From the NCBI RefSeq assembly GCF_902833905.1, contig NZ_CADFGP010000012.1, positions 124,001 to 188,000 on the forward strand: a stretch of DNA of 64,000 bases. Reading direction: 5' to 3'. Positions 48,129 to 59,221 of the stretch are shown here, piece by piece. A program made the position numbers and the translations under genes. The stretch is from Paraburkholderia tuberum STM678. GTDB taxonomy: Bacteria > Pseudomonadota > Gammaproteobacteria > Burkholderiales > Burkholderiaceae. Below the pieces are notes generated by a model, which ran no database searches, was not told the origin of the DNA, and saw only the letters and a list, made by a program, of their open reading frames with translations. Every line of letters begins with the position of its first letter. Within the stretch, counting starts at the first letter, position 1.

Positions 48129-49148
48129 TTACTTCGACGCGGTCTTGACCGGCGCCGACAGGTAGTCGTTGGTGTAGGTCTTGGCGAGATCGATATGCTT
48201 GCCCTTCACCGACGGATTGAATGCGGACAGCACCTTCAGTACCGTATCCGGGCCGTCGGCGGGCATCTTGCCGTCCTTCGTGAACATCGGCAGCGACGCC
48301 TTCAGCGCGTTCACGTACAGGTCCTTGTTGTTGCCGTAGTAGTCTTTCGGCATCTGCGCGGCGATGTCCTCGGCGCTATGCGTCGCGATGTAGTTCAGCG
48401 TCTTCGCGAACGCATGCGAGAGCTTCGCGGCCTCGTCCTTGTGCGCTTCGGCCCACGCGCGCTGCACGTAGAAGCTCGAAGCGGGGTAGGTGCCGCCGAG
48501 CGCGGCGCGCGTGCCGTCCACGTTGCGCATGTCGACCAGCACCTTCGCGTCGCCGGTCTTGAGCAGTTGCGAGACGGTCGGCTCGGTGGTCATGCCGGCG
48601 TCGATGCGGCCTTGCTTGACGGCGGCGATGAAGCTGTTGTCCGCGCCGACCGGCAACATCGTGTATTGCGTCGACGGCACGCCCGCGCGCTGCGCGAGGT
48701 ACTGCGTGAGGAAGCTGGTCGACGAACCGAGGCCGGTCACGCCGAGCGTCTTGCCTTTGACGTCGGCCATGCTCTTCAGCGAATCGGCCGCCTTCGTCGA
48801 GACCATCTCTACTTCGCCCGGCACCTGGCCGAAGACGACGAGCGCCTGCACTTCCTTGCCCTTGCTCTGCAGGTCGATCGTATGATCGTAGAAGCCGACC
48901 ACGCCTTGCACCGCGCCCGCGAGCAGTTCGTTCTCCGCATCGACGCCGGCCGGCTGCGACAGGATCTCGACGTCGAGGCCTTCGTCCTTGAAGTAACCGA
49001 GCTGCTCGGTGAGCTTGGCCGGCAGATAGATGATCTTGGTGGCGCCGCCGACCATGATCGTGATCTTCTCGGCGTGAGCGGCGGCCGAAGCGGCGGCAAG
49101 GGCGAACGCAACTCCTGATACAGCGGCAATCTGGCGCAAGGTACGCAT
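48129..49148 (-). CDS. Periplasmic binding protein, SsuA/NMT1-like
   Basis: A 339-residue protein with a signal peptide ending AAAHA and an NMT1/SsuA-like core (ITIMVGGATKIIYLPAKLTE, then GYFKDEGLDVEI; GKTLGVTGLGSSTSFL is the ligand-loop region). It is the first gene of the ABC operon. A close paralog lies at 51622-52662 on the other side of a two-component system. The substrate cannot be read from sequence. Confidence 0.92.
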   Translation of the reverse strand: MRTLRQIAAVSGVAFALAAASAAAHAEKITIMVGGATKIIYLPAKLTEQLGYFKDEGLDVEILSQPAGVDAENELLAGAVQGVVGFYDHTIDLQSKGKEVQALVVFGQVPGEVEMVSTKAADSLKSMADVKGKTLGVTGLGSSTSFLTQYLAQRAGVPSTQYTMLPVGADNSFIAAVKQGRIDAGMTTEPTVSQLLKTGDAKVLVDMRNVDGTRAALGGTYPASSFYVQRAWAEAHKDEAAKLSHAFAKTLNYIATHSAEDIAAQMPKDYYGNNKDLYVNALKASLPMFTKDGKMPADGPDTVLKVLSAFNPSVKGKHIDLAKTYTNDYLSAPVKTASK

Positions 49149-49428
49149 GAAGCAGTCTCCTTAGTTGGGTCGCCGCGACCCCGTGGTGCGCGGCGCTTTT
49201 CTGGGTCAATGGGGGCGATTATAGAAACGCGAAACCTTCTGGCAGCTTTCGGGGTTTGGCGCAAAACATGGGTGTTAACCCGAAAATGCGCCGAAAATGC
49301 GCCGACATTGCGCGCGGATCGGCACCGCGCTCGCGGCGGGCACTGGACTATGCGGCAAACCACACGGTATGCGCGCAGCCCCCTTGTTTTAAGGCACAAT
49401 CGACGACCTGACTTTTGCCGTTGCCGCC

Positions 49429-50106
49429 ATGAAGCTGCTGCTGATCGAAGACAACCCCACGCTTGCGCACTGGCTCGCGAAGATGCTGGAGCAGGAGGCC
49501 TTCGCGCTCGACGCCGTGCAGGACGGCGATGAAGCCGACCGCCTGCTGCGCACCAATCACTACGACGTGATCCTGCTCGACCTGAACCTGCCGAAGCTGT
49601 CGGGCAAGAACGTGCTGCGCCGGCTGCGTCAGCGTGGCGACGCGACGCCGGTGCTGATCCTTACCGCGAGCGGCTCGATCGACGAGAAGGTGGAGCTGCT
49701 CGGCGCCGGCGCCGACGACTATCTGGTGAAGCCGTTCGAAGTGCGCGAGCTGATCGCGCGCATCAAGGTGGCGATTCGGCGGCAGTCGCCGTCGAAAGCG
49801 GGCGAGGTGGTGTGCGGCGATCTGTCGTTCGACATCGACACGCGCCAGTTCACGCTGAAGGGCGCGCCGCTGAATGTGACGCCGCGCGAGCGTTCGGTGC
49901 TCGAAGCGCTGATCCTGCGCCTCGGCAAGACGGTGACGAAGCCGGCGCTGGTCGATGCGATCTTCACGCTCGCCGACGAGCCGAGCGAGGATGCGGTCGA
50001 GATCTACATTTCGCGTCTGCGCAAGAAGCTCGATGGCAGCTCGGCCGCGATCGTCACGCTGCGCGGGCTCGGCTATCTGCTGCGCAAGCGGGAAGACGAC
50101 CAGTAA
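49429..50106 (+). CDS. OmpR/TctD-type response regulator
   Basis: A 225-residue regulator with a receiver domain (LLIEDNP, phosphoacceptor Asp in VILLDLNLPK, Lys in YLVKPFE) and a C-terminal winged helix ending YISRLRKKLDGSSAAIVTLRG in pattern. It is followed 2 bases later by its sensor kinase. It diverges from the ABC operon and precedes the second binding protein, so it is the likely controller of both. Confidence 0.95.
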   Translation: MKLLLIEDNPTLAHWLAKMLEQEAFALDAVQDGDEADRLLRTNHYDVILLDLNLPKLSGKNVLRRLRQRGDATPVLILTASGSIDEKVELLGAGADDYLVKPFEVRELIARIKVAIRRQSPSKAGEVVCGDLSFDIDTRQFTLKGAPLNVTPRERSVLEALILRLGKTVTKPALVDAIFTLADEPSEDAVEIYISRLRKKLDGSSAAIVTLRGLGYLLRKREDDQ

Positions 50107-50108
50107 CG

Positions 50109-51494
50109 ATGGCCAATAGCCTACGCATACGCCTGCTGTGGTGGCTGCTCGTCCCGCTCGCGCTTTATGTGTTCGTGACCGGCAAGACCGAGTACGACAA
50201 CGCGCGGCACACCGCGAATCTGGTGCAGGACAATCAGCTGGTCGCGTCGGCGCGGATGATCGCGGGCGAGGTCGAATGGAGCGACGGCTTTCTGCGTGTC
50301 GATGTGCCGCCCGCCGCGCTCGAGATCTTCGCATCGCCATATCGCGACCAGGTGTTCTATAGCGTGCGTGTTGACGATGGGCGGCTGCTCGCGGGTACGC
50401 CTGATTTCCCGCCGCGTCCGCTGCGGGCGCCCGACGTGCCGGATTCGTACTACACGCAGTTGCACGGCCAGCAGGTGCGCGCTGTCGACATCGTGCGGCT
50501 CATGTACGACAACGGCGCGACGCGTCCCGTGCGCGTGACGGTCGGCAAGACCGTGCGCTCGCGCGATGCGATGACGCAACAGCTGTGGCGGCCGCAACTC
50601 GTGCGCCAGTTCGAAATGATCGCGCTGGCGGTGGCGCTCGTTTGCATCGGGCTCACGTTCGAGTTGCGGCCGTTGATGAAGGTGAAAGACGAGGTGGCCG
50701 ACCGCGATCCGATGCAGCTCGAACCGATTCGCGTCGAGCGTCTGCATACGGAACTGCGGCCCATCGTCGATGCGATCAATCAGTGCATCGCGCGGCTCGG
50801 CGTGCAGGTGGCGGCGCAGCGGCGCTTTATCGCCGACGCCGCGCATCAGTTGCGCACGCCGCTCACGCTGCTCGGCACGCAACTGCAATTCGCGCGGCAG
50901 CAGGAAGGCCTCAATCCCGCGCTCGACGAAGCGCTTGCCGCGATGCATCGCAGCAACCGGTCGATGGTCGGGCTCACCAACAAGCTGCTTTTGCTCGCGC
51001 AGGCCGAGGCCGCCGACAACTCGCAGCTCGCCATGGAACGCGTCGATCTGGTGCCGCTCGCGATGGAGGTCGTCGAAGATCTCGGCCTGCTCGCGCAGGC
51101 ACGTGAAATCGATCTGGGCGCGGAATTGCACGGCGCGGCGCCGGTGCTCGGACATCTCGGCTTGTTGCAGGCACTGATCGCGAATCTCGCCGAGAACGCG
51201 ATTCGCTATACGGGCAGCGGTGGTCACGTGACGGTCGCCGTGAACGCTGATACCGCGGCCAATGCGGTGACGGTCAGCGTGACCGACAACGGCCCCGGCA
51301 TTCCGGCCGAATCGCGCAGCCGCGTGTTCGAGCCGTTCTTTCGTGCGTCGACGGATACCGAGGGCACGGGCCTCGGTCTTGCGATCGTGCGCGAAATCGC
51401 GGACGCCCATCACGGCGAGATCACGCTGAAGGCGGGCGAGGGCGGCAAGGGTGTGCATATCGCCGTGACGTTTCCGCGCGCGACGCCGAAGTGA
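50109..51494 (+). CDS. Sensor histidine kinase (TctE/QseC type)
   Basis: A 461-residue kinase with two membrane helices (about 8-24 and 170-190), a periplasmic sensor between them, an H-box ADAAHQLRTPLTLLGT with the phosphoacceptor at His246, the N-box region NLAENAIRYTGSGG and the ATP-lid DNGPGIPAESR with GTGLGLAIV. I chose the ATG at 50109, 2 bases after the regulator's stop. Kinases of this group often respond to carboxylates. Confidence 0.93.
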   Translation: MANSLRIRLLWWLLVPLALYVFVTGKTEYDNARHTANLVQDNQLVASARMIAGEVEWSDGFLRVDVPPAALEIFASPYRDQVFYSVRVDDGRLLAGTPDFPPRPLRAPDVPDSYYTQLHGQQVRAVDIVRLMYDNGATRPVRVTVGKTVRSRDAMTQQLWRPQLVRQFEMIALAVALVCIGLTFELRPLMKVKDEVADRDPMQLEPIRVERLHTELRPIVDAINQCIARLGVQVAAQRRFIADAAHQLRTPLTLLGTQLQFARQQEGLNPALDEALAAMHRSNRSMVGLTNKLLLLAQAEAADNSQLAMERVDLVPLAMEVVEDLGLLAQAREIDLGAELHGAAPVLGHLGLLQALIANLAENAIRYTGSGGHVTVAVNADTAANAVTVSVTDNGPGIPAESRSRVFEPFFRASTDTEGTGLGLAIVREIADAHHGEITLKAGEGGKGVHIAVTFPRATPK

Positions 51495-51621
51495 TCGGGA
51501 TAAACCCGAGGTTCGCGCAACATGCACAGCCGGGAAAAGCATCGGGAAGGGTTCGCACCTTCAAAATCACGGGCAGGCGACCCGCGCGGCGCCCAGACGC
51601 AAGATAACGGAGACAGCCCCA

Positions 51622-52662
51622 ATGAAGCTTTCCTTGACGCGTTTCTCGCGCGCGGCCTATGCCGCCGTCGCGGCGTCGCTCGCGCTGTGCGCGCTCGCGA
51701 GACTCGCGACGTCTGCGCAAGCCGCCGCGCCGGAGAAACTCGCGATCATGGTGGGCGGTACCAACAAGCTCATCTATCTGCCGGCGCGTCTTGCCGAACA
51801 GCTCGGCTATTTCAAGGCCGAAGGGCTCGACGTCGAACTGCTGTCGCAGCCGACTGGAATAGACGGCGAAAACGAAATGCTCGCGGGCGCGGTGCAGGGC
51901 GTGGTCGGCTTCTACGATCACACGATCGATCTGCAGACACGCGGCAAGGAAGTGAAGACGATCGTCGTGTTCAGCCAGGTGCCCGGCGAAGTGCAACTGG
52001 TCGCGGCGAAATCGGCCGATTCGATCCGGAGCATGGCCGACGTGCGCGGTAAAACGCTCGGCGTGACGGGGCTCGGCTCCTCGACGAGTTTTCTCACGCA
52101 GTACCTCGCACAGCGCGCGGGCGTGCGGTCCACGCAATACACGCTGCTGCCGGTCGGCGCGGACAGCAGTTTCATCGCGGCGATGCGGCAAGGACGCATT
52201 CACGCGGGTATGACGACCGAGCCGACCGTTACTCAACTATTGAAAGCGGGCGACGCCAAAGTACTCGTCGACATGCGCAATGTCGATGGCACGCGCGCCG
52301 CGCTCGGCGGCATGTATCCCGCGTCGAGCCTCTACGTGCAAAGCACGTGGCTCGACGCGCATGCCGACGAAGCCGCGAAACTCGCGCGCGCATTCGTCAA
52401 GACGCTGCGCTATATGCACACCCACAGCGCGGAACAAATCGCCGCGCAGATGCCAAAAGAAGACATCGGCAACGACAGGGCGCTGTATATCAGCGCATTG
52501 CAGGCCTCGCTGCCGATGTACACCGTCGACGGCAAGATGCCAGCCGACGGTCCGCAGACGGTGCTGAAGGTACTGTCGAGCTTCAATCCGGCGGTGAAGG
52601 GGCGGCATATCGATCTGTCGCGCACGTTTACCGATCAGTTCGTCGATGACGTGAAGCCTTGA
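51622..52662 (+). CDS. Second SsuA/NMT1-like binding protein
   Basis: A 346-residue periplasmic binding protein with a signal peptide (RAAYAAVAASLALCALAR in the hydrophobic core). It closely follows the paralog at 48129-49148: EKLAIMVGGTNKLIYLPARL, AEQLGYFKAEGLDVELLSQP, TLGVTGLGSSTSFLTQYL are nearly the same. It is on the opposite strand, beyond the two-component system, and has no ATPase or permease of its own, so it may share the transporter or act as a sensor partner of the kinase. Confidence 0.92.
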   Translation: MKLSLTRFSRAAYAAVAASLALCALARLATSAQAAAPEKLAIMVGGTNKLIYLPARLAEQLGYFKAEGLDVELLSQPTGIDGENEMLAGAVQGVVGFYDHTIDLQTRGKEVKTIVVFSQVPGEVQLVAAKSADSIRSMADVRGKTLGVTGLGSSTSFLTQYLAQRAGVRSTQYTLLPVGADSSFIAAMRQGRIHAGMTTEPTVTQLLKAGDAKVLVDMRNVDGTRAALGGMYPASSLYVQSTWLDAHADEAAKLARAFVKTLRYMHTHSAEQIAAQMPKEDIGNDRALYISALQASLPMYTVDGKMPADGPQTVLKVLSSFNPAVKGRHIDLSRTFTDQFVDDVKP

Positions 52663-52762
52663 AAGTGCGTCGTTGCGGCGGCGGGTTGGTTGCCTCGTTT
52701 AGGTTTGGGTTCCTTTCTTCGCCGACTAACAGGCGATTTCAAGATCAAAAATGTAGAGTCAA

Positions 52763-52805
52763 TGTAGATACGGGCGACTTGCTGTTTTCGCCGTGAGTAT
52801 CTACA
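52763..52805. promoter_or_regulatory. Inverted repeat before mazEF, candidate operator
   Basis: TGTAGATAC at 52763-52771 and GTATCTACA at 52797-52805 form a perfect 9-base inverted repeat just upstream of the antitoxin gene. A third, imperfect TGTAGA copy lies at 52752. MazE proteins usually bind such sites to repress their own operon. Confidence 0.5.
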
Positions 52806-52830
52806 ATGGATATACATTTGGAGCTGGGAT

Positions 52831-53082
52831 ATGGAACTCAAGATTCAGAAGTGGGGCAACAGCGCTGCAGTACGGTTGCCTACCGTGTTGTTGGAGCAAA
52901 TTCATGCGTCGGTGGGCAGCTCGCTGAAGGCGGACGTGCGCCCCGAGGGGGTGTTGCTTACGCCTGCGCGTCGCAAGTATTCACTGGATGAACTCGTCGC
53001 GCAGTGCGATCCGAAGGCGCCACCGCCAGCCGATCTCGACGTCTGGAGTGAAGTCAAACCGGCGGGGCGCGAAGCATGGTAA
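52831..53082 (+). CDS. mazE: MazE-type antitoxin (AbrB fold)
   Basis: An 83-residue AbrB/MazE antitoxin: ELKIQKWGNSAAVRLPTVLLEQI is the swapped-hairpin DNA-binding domain, and the acidic/Pro-rich C-terminal tail (DPKAPPPADLDVWSEV) would bind the toxin. It overlaps the toxin gene by 7 bases. Closest to the ChpS/PemI subgroup. Confidence 0.93.
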   Translation: MELKIQKWGNSAAVRLPTVLLEQIHASVGSSLKADVRPEGVLLTPARRKYSLDELVAQCDPKAPPPADLDVWSEVKPAGREAW

Positions 53083-53426
53083 GGCGCATCAAGTTCGAGC
53101 GCGGCGATATCGTGCGCGTGAGCCTGAATCCGACGCCTGGCAAGGAGCAGCAAGGCGATTTCCGTCCCGCGCTGGTTTTGTCGCCTGCCGCATTCAATGC
53201 TCTTGGGGTCGCGCTCGTTGCGCCGATCACGCAGGGGGGGGAGTTCGCTCGATACGCTGGGTTCGCGGTACCGCTCTCGGGTTCGGGAACAGGGACTCAG
53301 GGGGTGGCTCTGGTGAATATGGTGCGCACTCTGGACCTCGAGGCCCGTGGCGCACGCAAAGTCGAGCGCGCTCCGGCCGAGGTAGTCGAGGACGCGCTCG
53401 CCCGACTTCAAACGATTCTGGAATGA
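53076..53426 (+). CDS. mazF: MazF/PemK-type endoribonuclease toxin
   Basis: A 116-residue MazF-family mRNA interferase: FERGDIVRVSLNPTPGKEQQ, RPALVLSPAAFN and VALVAPITQGG are the conserved beta-barrel segments, and VNMVRTLDLEARGAR carries the later conserved region. It forms a standard antitoxin-first operon. Target sequence not predictable. Both parts look intact. Confidence 0.93.
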   Translation: MVRRIKFERGDIVRVSLNPTPGKEQQGDFRPALVLSPAAFNALGVALVAPITQGGEFARYAGFAVPLSGSGTGTQGVALVNMVRTLDLEARGARKVERAPAEVVEDALARLQTILE

Positions 53427-56122
<2,696 letters not shown>

Positions 56123-56236
56123 GCTCGCGCGGGCGACTGATGCGGTAAGCGCCGCGGCCGCACCTGCGCTGGCCCCGAAAGCCGCGGTAAGCACGCAGCA
56201 CAACCGCGGACAAGGCCGCAAGCAGGACCGCAAATA

Positions 56237-56269
56237 CGACAATGGCGCCTTCGGGCGCCATTGTCGTTT
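56237..56269 (+). terminator. Rho-independent terminator after icd
   Basis: CGACAATGGCGCC and GGCGCCATTGTCG form a perfect 13-base stem closed by a TTCG tetraloop and followed by TTT. It lies 115 bases after the icd stop. The same hairpin is weaker on the minus strand. Confidence 0.85.
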
Positions 56270-56308
56270 CTACTGTCACTGCTACGTCGCCGTCGGTCAT
56301 GCCCGTCC

Positions 56309-56536
56309 TTATACGTGAACGATTTCCCATTCGGCGAGCTTCTCCGGAATCTCGAGCGTCGACGTGTCGAGCTCCGACAGATGCTCGCAGCTCAGACCGC
56401 GCGCGAGGTCGTCGGCGGCCTGTTGCGGGCTCGAGAATTCTCCGAGCGTTTCGTTGCCGTAGGTGGCTTCCCAGCCGTCCTGACCCGGCAGAATGTAGAA
56501 CGCTCCCTGCGTCGAACCAAAGCGAAAGCCTTTCAT
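56309..56536 (-). CDS. Small hypothetical protein
   Basis: A 75-residue acidic protein with well-formed globular character (GFRFGSTQGAFYILPGQDGW, LGEFSSPQQAADDLARGL). The ATG at 56536 has GGGAG upstream on the minus strand, which supports expression. The pattern resembles small conserved Burkholderia proteins of unknown function; no pathway link with its neighbours. Confidence 0.7.
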   Translation of the reverse strand: MKGFRFGSTQGAFYILPGQDGWEATYGNETLGEFSSPQQAADDLARGLSCEHLSELDTSTLEIPEKLAEWEIVHV

Positions 56537-56896
56537 TTTTAGTCTCCCAGTTGCCAATAAAAAAAGCCGCGATTCGTGACGGCTTCTTCGCAATCTGCGG
56601 GATTTGGGTGGCCATGTCGCGAGGCCCCTCGAATCCGACTGCGTGAAGCGCGTGCTCTTGTGAAAGAGTCTACGTCAGCGAATCGGCGGGCAATTGGCGT
56701 CGAACCGGTCTTTATATTAAAAATATCCGTGTAAAAACAAAGGCTTGTGCGATCCGTTTTGCGATGTGCAACGCCGCCGGGCATCGTGAAATGGCCGCTT
56801 TGTGCCCCGCAACATGATTTTTTACGACGCGCGGCATCGTTTCGTATCGTGAAAATTAGGGGCTGCGCGCGACGCGCAAAACGACGCTGTGCGGCC
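56537..56896. other. Intergenic region, no gene seen
   Basis: About 360 bases between the small protein and the end of the LysR gene. It contains the small protein's promoter and nothing else recognisable. Confidence 0.4.
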
Positions 56897-57793
56897 CTAT
56901 GACGCGCCGAGCCGTTCGATCAGCATCGCGACGAAGGTCTCGGTCACCGGCGGCAAGGTTCGGCCGCGCTTTTTGATCAGCGCGATGCGCCGCGTGAACG
57001 CGGCTTCGTCGATCGGTCGCGCGACCAGCTCGGGCTCCGCGCGCACCTCGCGCGCGGACGCCGGCAGGATCGTGATGCCGAGCCCGGCGCGCGCCATCGC
57101 TACCGCGCTCATCATGTAGGTCGGTTCGCAGGCGATGCGCGGCTCACATTGCGCGTCGGCGAACGCGCTGTCGACGACCGCTCGCACGCTCGTGCCCTGC
57201 GCGGTCAGCACGAGCGGCTCGCTGGCGAGATCGGCGAGCGTGACGGGCCGGCGCCGCCGCGCGAGCGCGTGCTGCTTCGGCAGCACGGCGACGAGCCGGT
57301 CGAGGCCCGCATGCAGTACCTCGAGCCCGCTGTCGTTCAGCTCGCCGCCCGTCAGTCCGATATCGGCTTCCTCGTTGCGCACCAACGTGTTGACCATGCT
57401 CGCGACGACATCGCGCACCTCGAAGCCGACGCGCGGCACGGCTTTTCTCAGCGCCTGCACGAGCTCGGGCAGCACGCTCGCCGCGAAGGTCGGCAGACAC
57501 GCGATGCGCACCGTGCCGCTTCCGCCTTCGCCGAGCGCGCGCGCATCGAGCAGCACGTGCTCCATGTCGTGCAGCGATTTCTGCAGCACGGGCAGCAGCT
57601 CGCGGCCGGTCGGCGTCAGGGCGACGTTGCGGCTGTTGCGATCGAACAGGCGCAGGCCGACCGTTTCCTCGAGCCGGCGAATCTGCACCGTCAACGCCGG
57701 TTGCGACAGATGCAGCCGCGCGGCCGCACGCGTGAAGCTGCCCGTTTGCGCGACCGCGATAAACGCGCGGATGTCCCGCAGATTCAGATCCAT
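56897..57793 (-). CDS. LysR-family regulator of the CitMHS/AtuA locus
   Basis: A 298-residue LysR protein: LNLRDIRAFIAVAQTGSFTR followed by AAARLHLSQPALTVQIRRLE is the helix-turn-helix. It diverges from the CitMHS transporter gene with about 100 bases between, the classic arrangement for LysR control of a catabolic operon. I use ATG at 57793; a TTG 21 bases earlier is in frame. Confidence 0.92.
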   Translation of the reverse strand: MDLNLRDIRAFIAVAQTGSFTRAAARLHLSQPALTVQIRRLEETVGLRLFDRNSRNVALTPTGRELLPVLQKSLHDMEHVLLDARALGEGGSGTVRIACLPTFAASVLPELVQALRKAVPRVGFEVRDVVASMVNTLVRNEEADIGLTGGELNDSGLEVLHAGLDRLVAVLPKQHALARRRRPVTLADLASEPLVLTAQGTSVRAVVDSAFADAQCEPRIACEPTYMMSAVAMARAGLGITILPASAREVRAEPELVARPIDEAAFTRRIALIKKRGRTLPPVTETFVAMLIERLGAS

Positions 57794-57891
57794 GACGATT
57801 TGTGATTGCTGCAATCAATTCATTTCAATTGCATTATTGCTGCCCCGAACTTACGCTCGATCACACTAAAAAACAACCTGGAGACAAGCTC

Positions 57892-59196
57892 ATGCTGCCA
57901 TTGCTGGGGCTGGCTACCATCGTCGTGCTGCTCGGCGCGATCCTGTCCAAACGCATGTCGCCGCTCGTCGCGCTGATCATCGTGCCGCTCGCGGCCTCGC
58001 TGCTCGGCGGCTTCGGCTTGCAGACGAGCAAGTTCGTCGTCGATGGCCTCAAGAGCCTCGCGCCCGTCGTCTGCATGTTCGTCTTCGCGATCCTGTACTT
58101 CGGCACGATCACCGACGCCGGTACGCTCGACCCGATCATCGAGCGCATCCTGCGCGCGGTCGGCACACGGCCCACGCGCATCGTGATGGGCACCACGCTG
58201 CTCGCGCTGCTGATCCACCTCGACGGCTCCGGCGCCGTCTGCTTCCTCGTCACCATTCCGGCGATGCTGCCGCTCTACGACCGCCTGAAGATGGACCGGC
58301 GCGTGCTCGCCGCGGCGGTATCGATGGCGGCCGGCATCAATTTCCTGCCATGGACGGGGCCGATGATCCGCGCGTCCGCGTCGCTGCATCTGCCGATCTC
58401 GGCGTTGTTCAATCCGCTTATTCCGGTGCAGGCGATCGGCCTCGTATTTGTGTTCTCGATGGCGTACTGGCTCGGGCGGCGCGAGGAAAAGCGCCTCGGT
58501 CTCAACGCTGCGAGCGGTTCCGTGCCGATGCCCCAACGCGAACTGACGCCGGAACAACAGGCGCTGCGCCGCCCGCAAAACTTCTGGTTCAACATCGTGC
58601 TGACGCTCGTCGTGCTCGGCACGATGGTCGTGATGGGCGAGAAGATTCCGCCGGCGATCATGTTCATGGTGGGCCTGTGCATCGCATTGATGGTCAACTA
58701 TCCGAATGTGGACATGCAGCGCAAACGGATCGACGCGCATGCGCGCGCCGCGCTGATGATGGCCGGCATCCTGCTCGCGGCCGGCGTGTTCACCGGCGTG
58801 ATGCAGGGCAGCGGCATGCTGAAGGCGATGGCGCAGGCGGCCGTCGGCTTCGTGCCGCCGGCGATGGCGACTCATATTCCGATCGTGCTCGGCCTGCTGT
58901 CGATGCCGCTCAGCATGCTGTTCGATCCCGATTCGTTTTATTTCGGTGTACTGCCGGTGATCGCGGAAGTGGCCGGCCAGCTCGGCGTGCCCGCGGTGCA
59001 CGTCGGTCAGGCCGCGTTGCTCGGACAGATGACCACCGGTTTTCCGGTCAGTCCGCTCACGCCCGCGACGTTCCTCGTGGTCGGGCTGTGCGGTATCGAT
59101 CTGGCCGATCATCAACGATTCACGTTTCCCCTGCTGTTCGGCGCGTCGGTCGTGATGACGATCGCGTGCGTCGTGCTCGGGATCTTTCCACTGTGA
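57892..59196 (+). CDS. CitMHS-family transporter
   Basis: A 434-residue membrane transporter with eleven or twelve helices: GLATIVVLLGAILSKRMSPL at the start, LLIHLDGSGAVCFLVTIPAM and MLFDPDSFYFGVLPVIAEVA with conserved Asp residues. The family takes up metal-citrate or related carboxylates with protons. ATG at 57892 has GGAG before it. It precedes an AtuA-like gene by 25 bases, so its substrate may be a hydroxy-acid degraded by that operon. Confidence 0.9.
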   Translation: MLPLLGLATIVVLLGAILSKRMSPLVALIIVPLAASLLGGFGLQTSKFVVDGLKSLAPVVCMFVFAILYFGTITDAGTLDPIIERILRAVGTRPTRIVMGTTLLALLIHLDGSGAVCFLVTIPAMLPLYDRLKMDRRVLAAAVSMAAGINFLPWTGPMIRASASLHLPISALFNPLIPVQAIGLVFVFSMAYWLGRREEKRLGLNAASGSVPMPQRELTPEQQALRRPQNFWFNIVLTLVVLGTMVVMGEKIPPAIMFMVGLCIALMVNYPNVDMQRKRIDAHARAALMMAGILLAAGVFTGVMQGSGMLKAMAQAAVGFVPPAMATHIPIVLGLLSMPLSMLFDPDSFYFGVLPVIAEVAGQLGVPAVHVGQAALLGQMTTGFPVSPLTPATFLVVGLCGIDLADHQRFTFPLLFGASVVMTIACVVLGIFPL

Positions 59197-59221
59197 GCTT
59201 CACTGAAGGAACGGGAGCACC

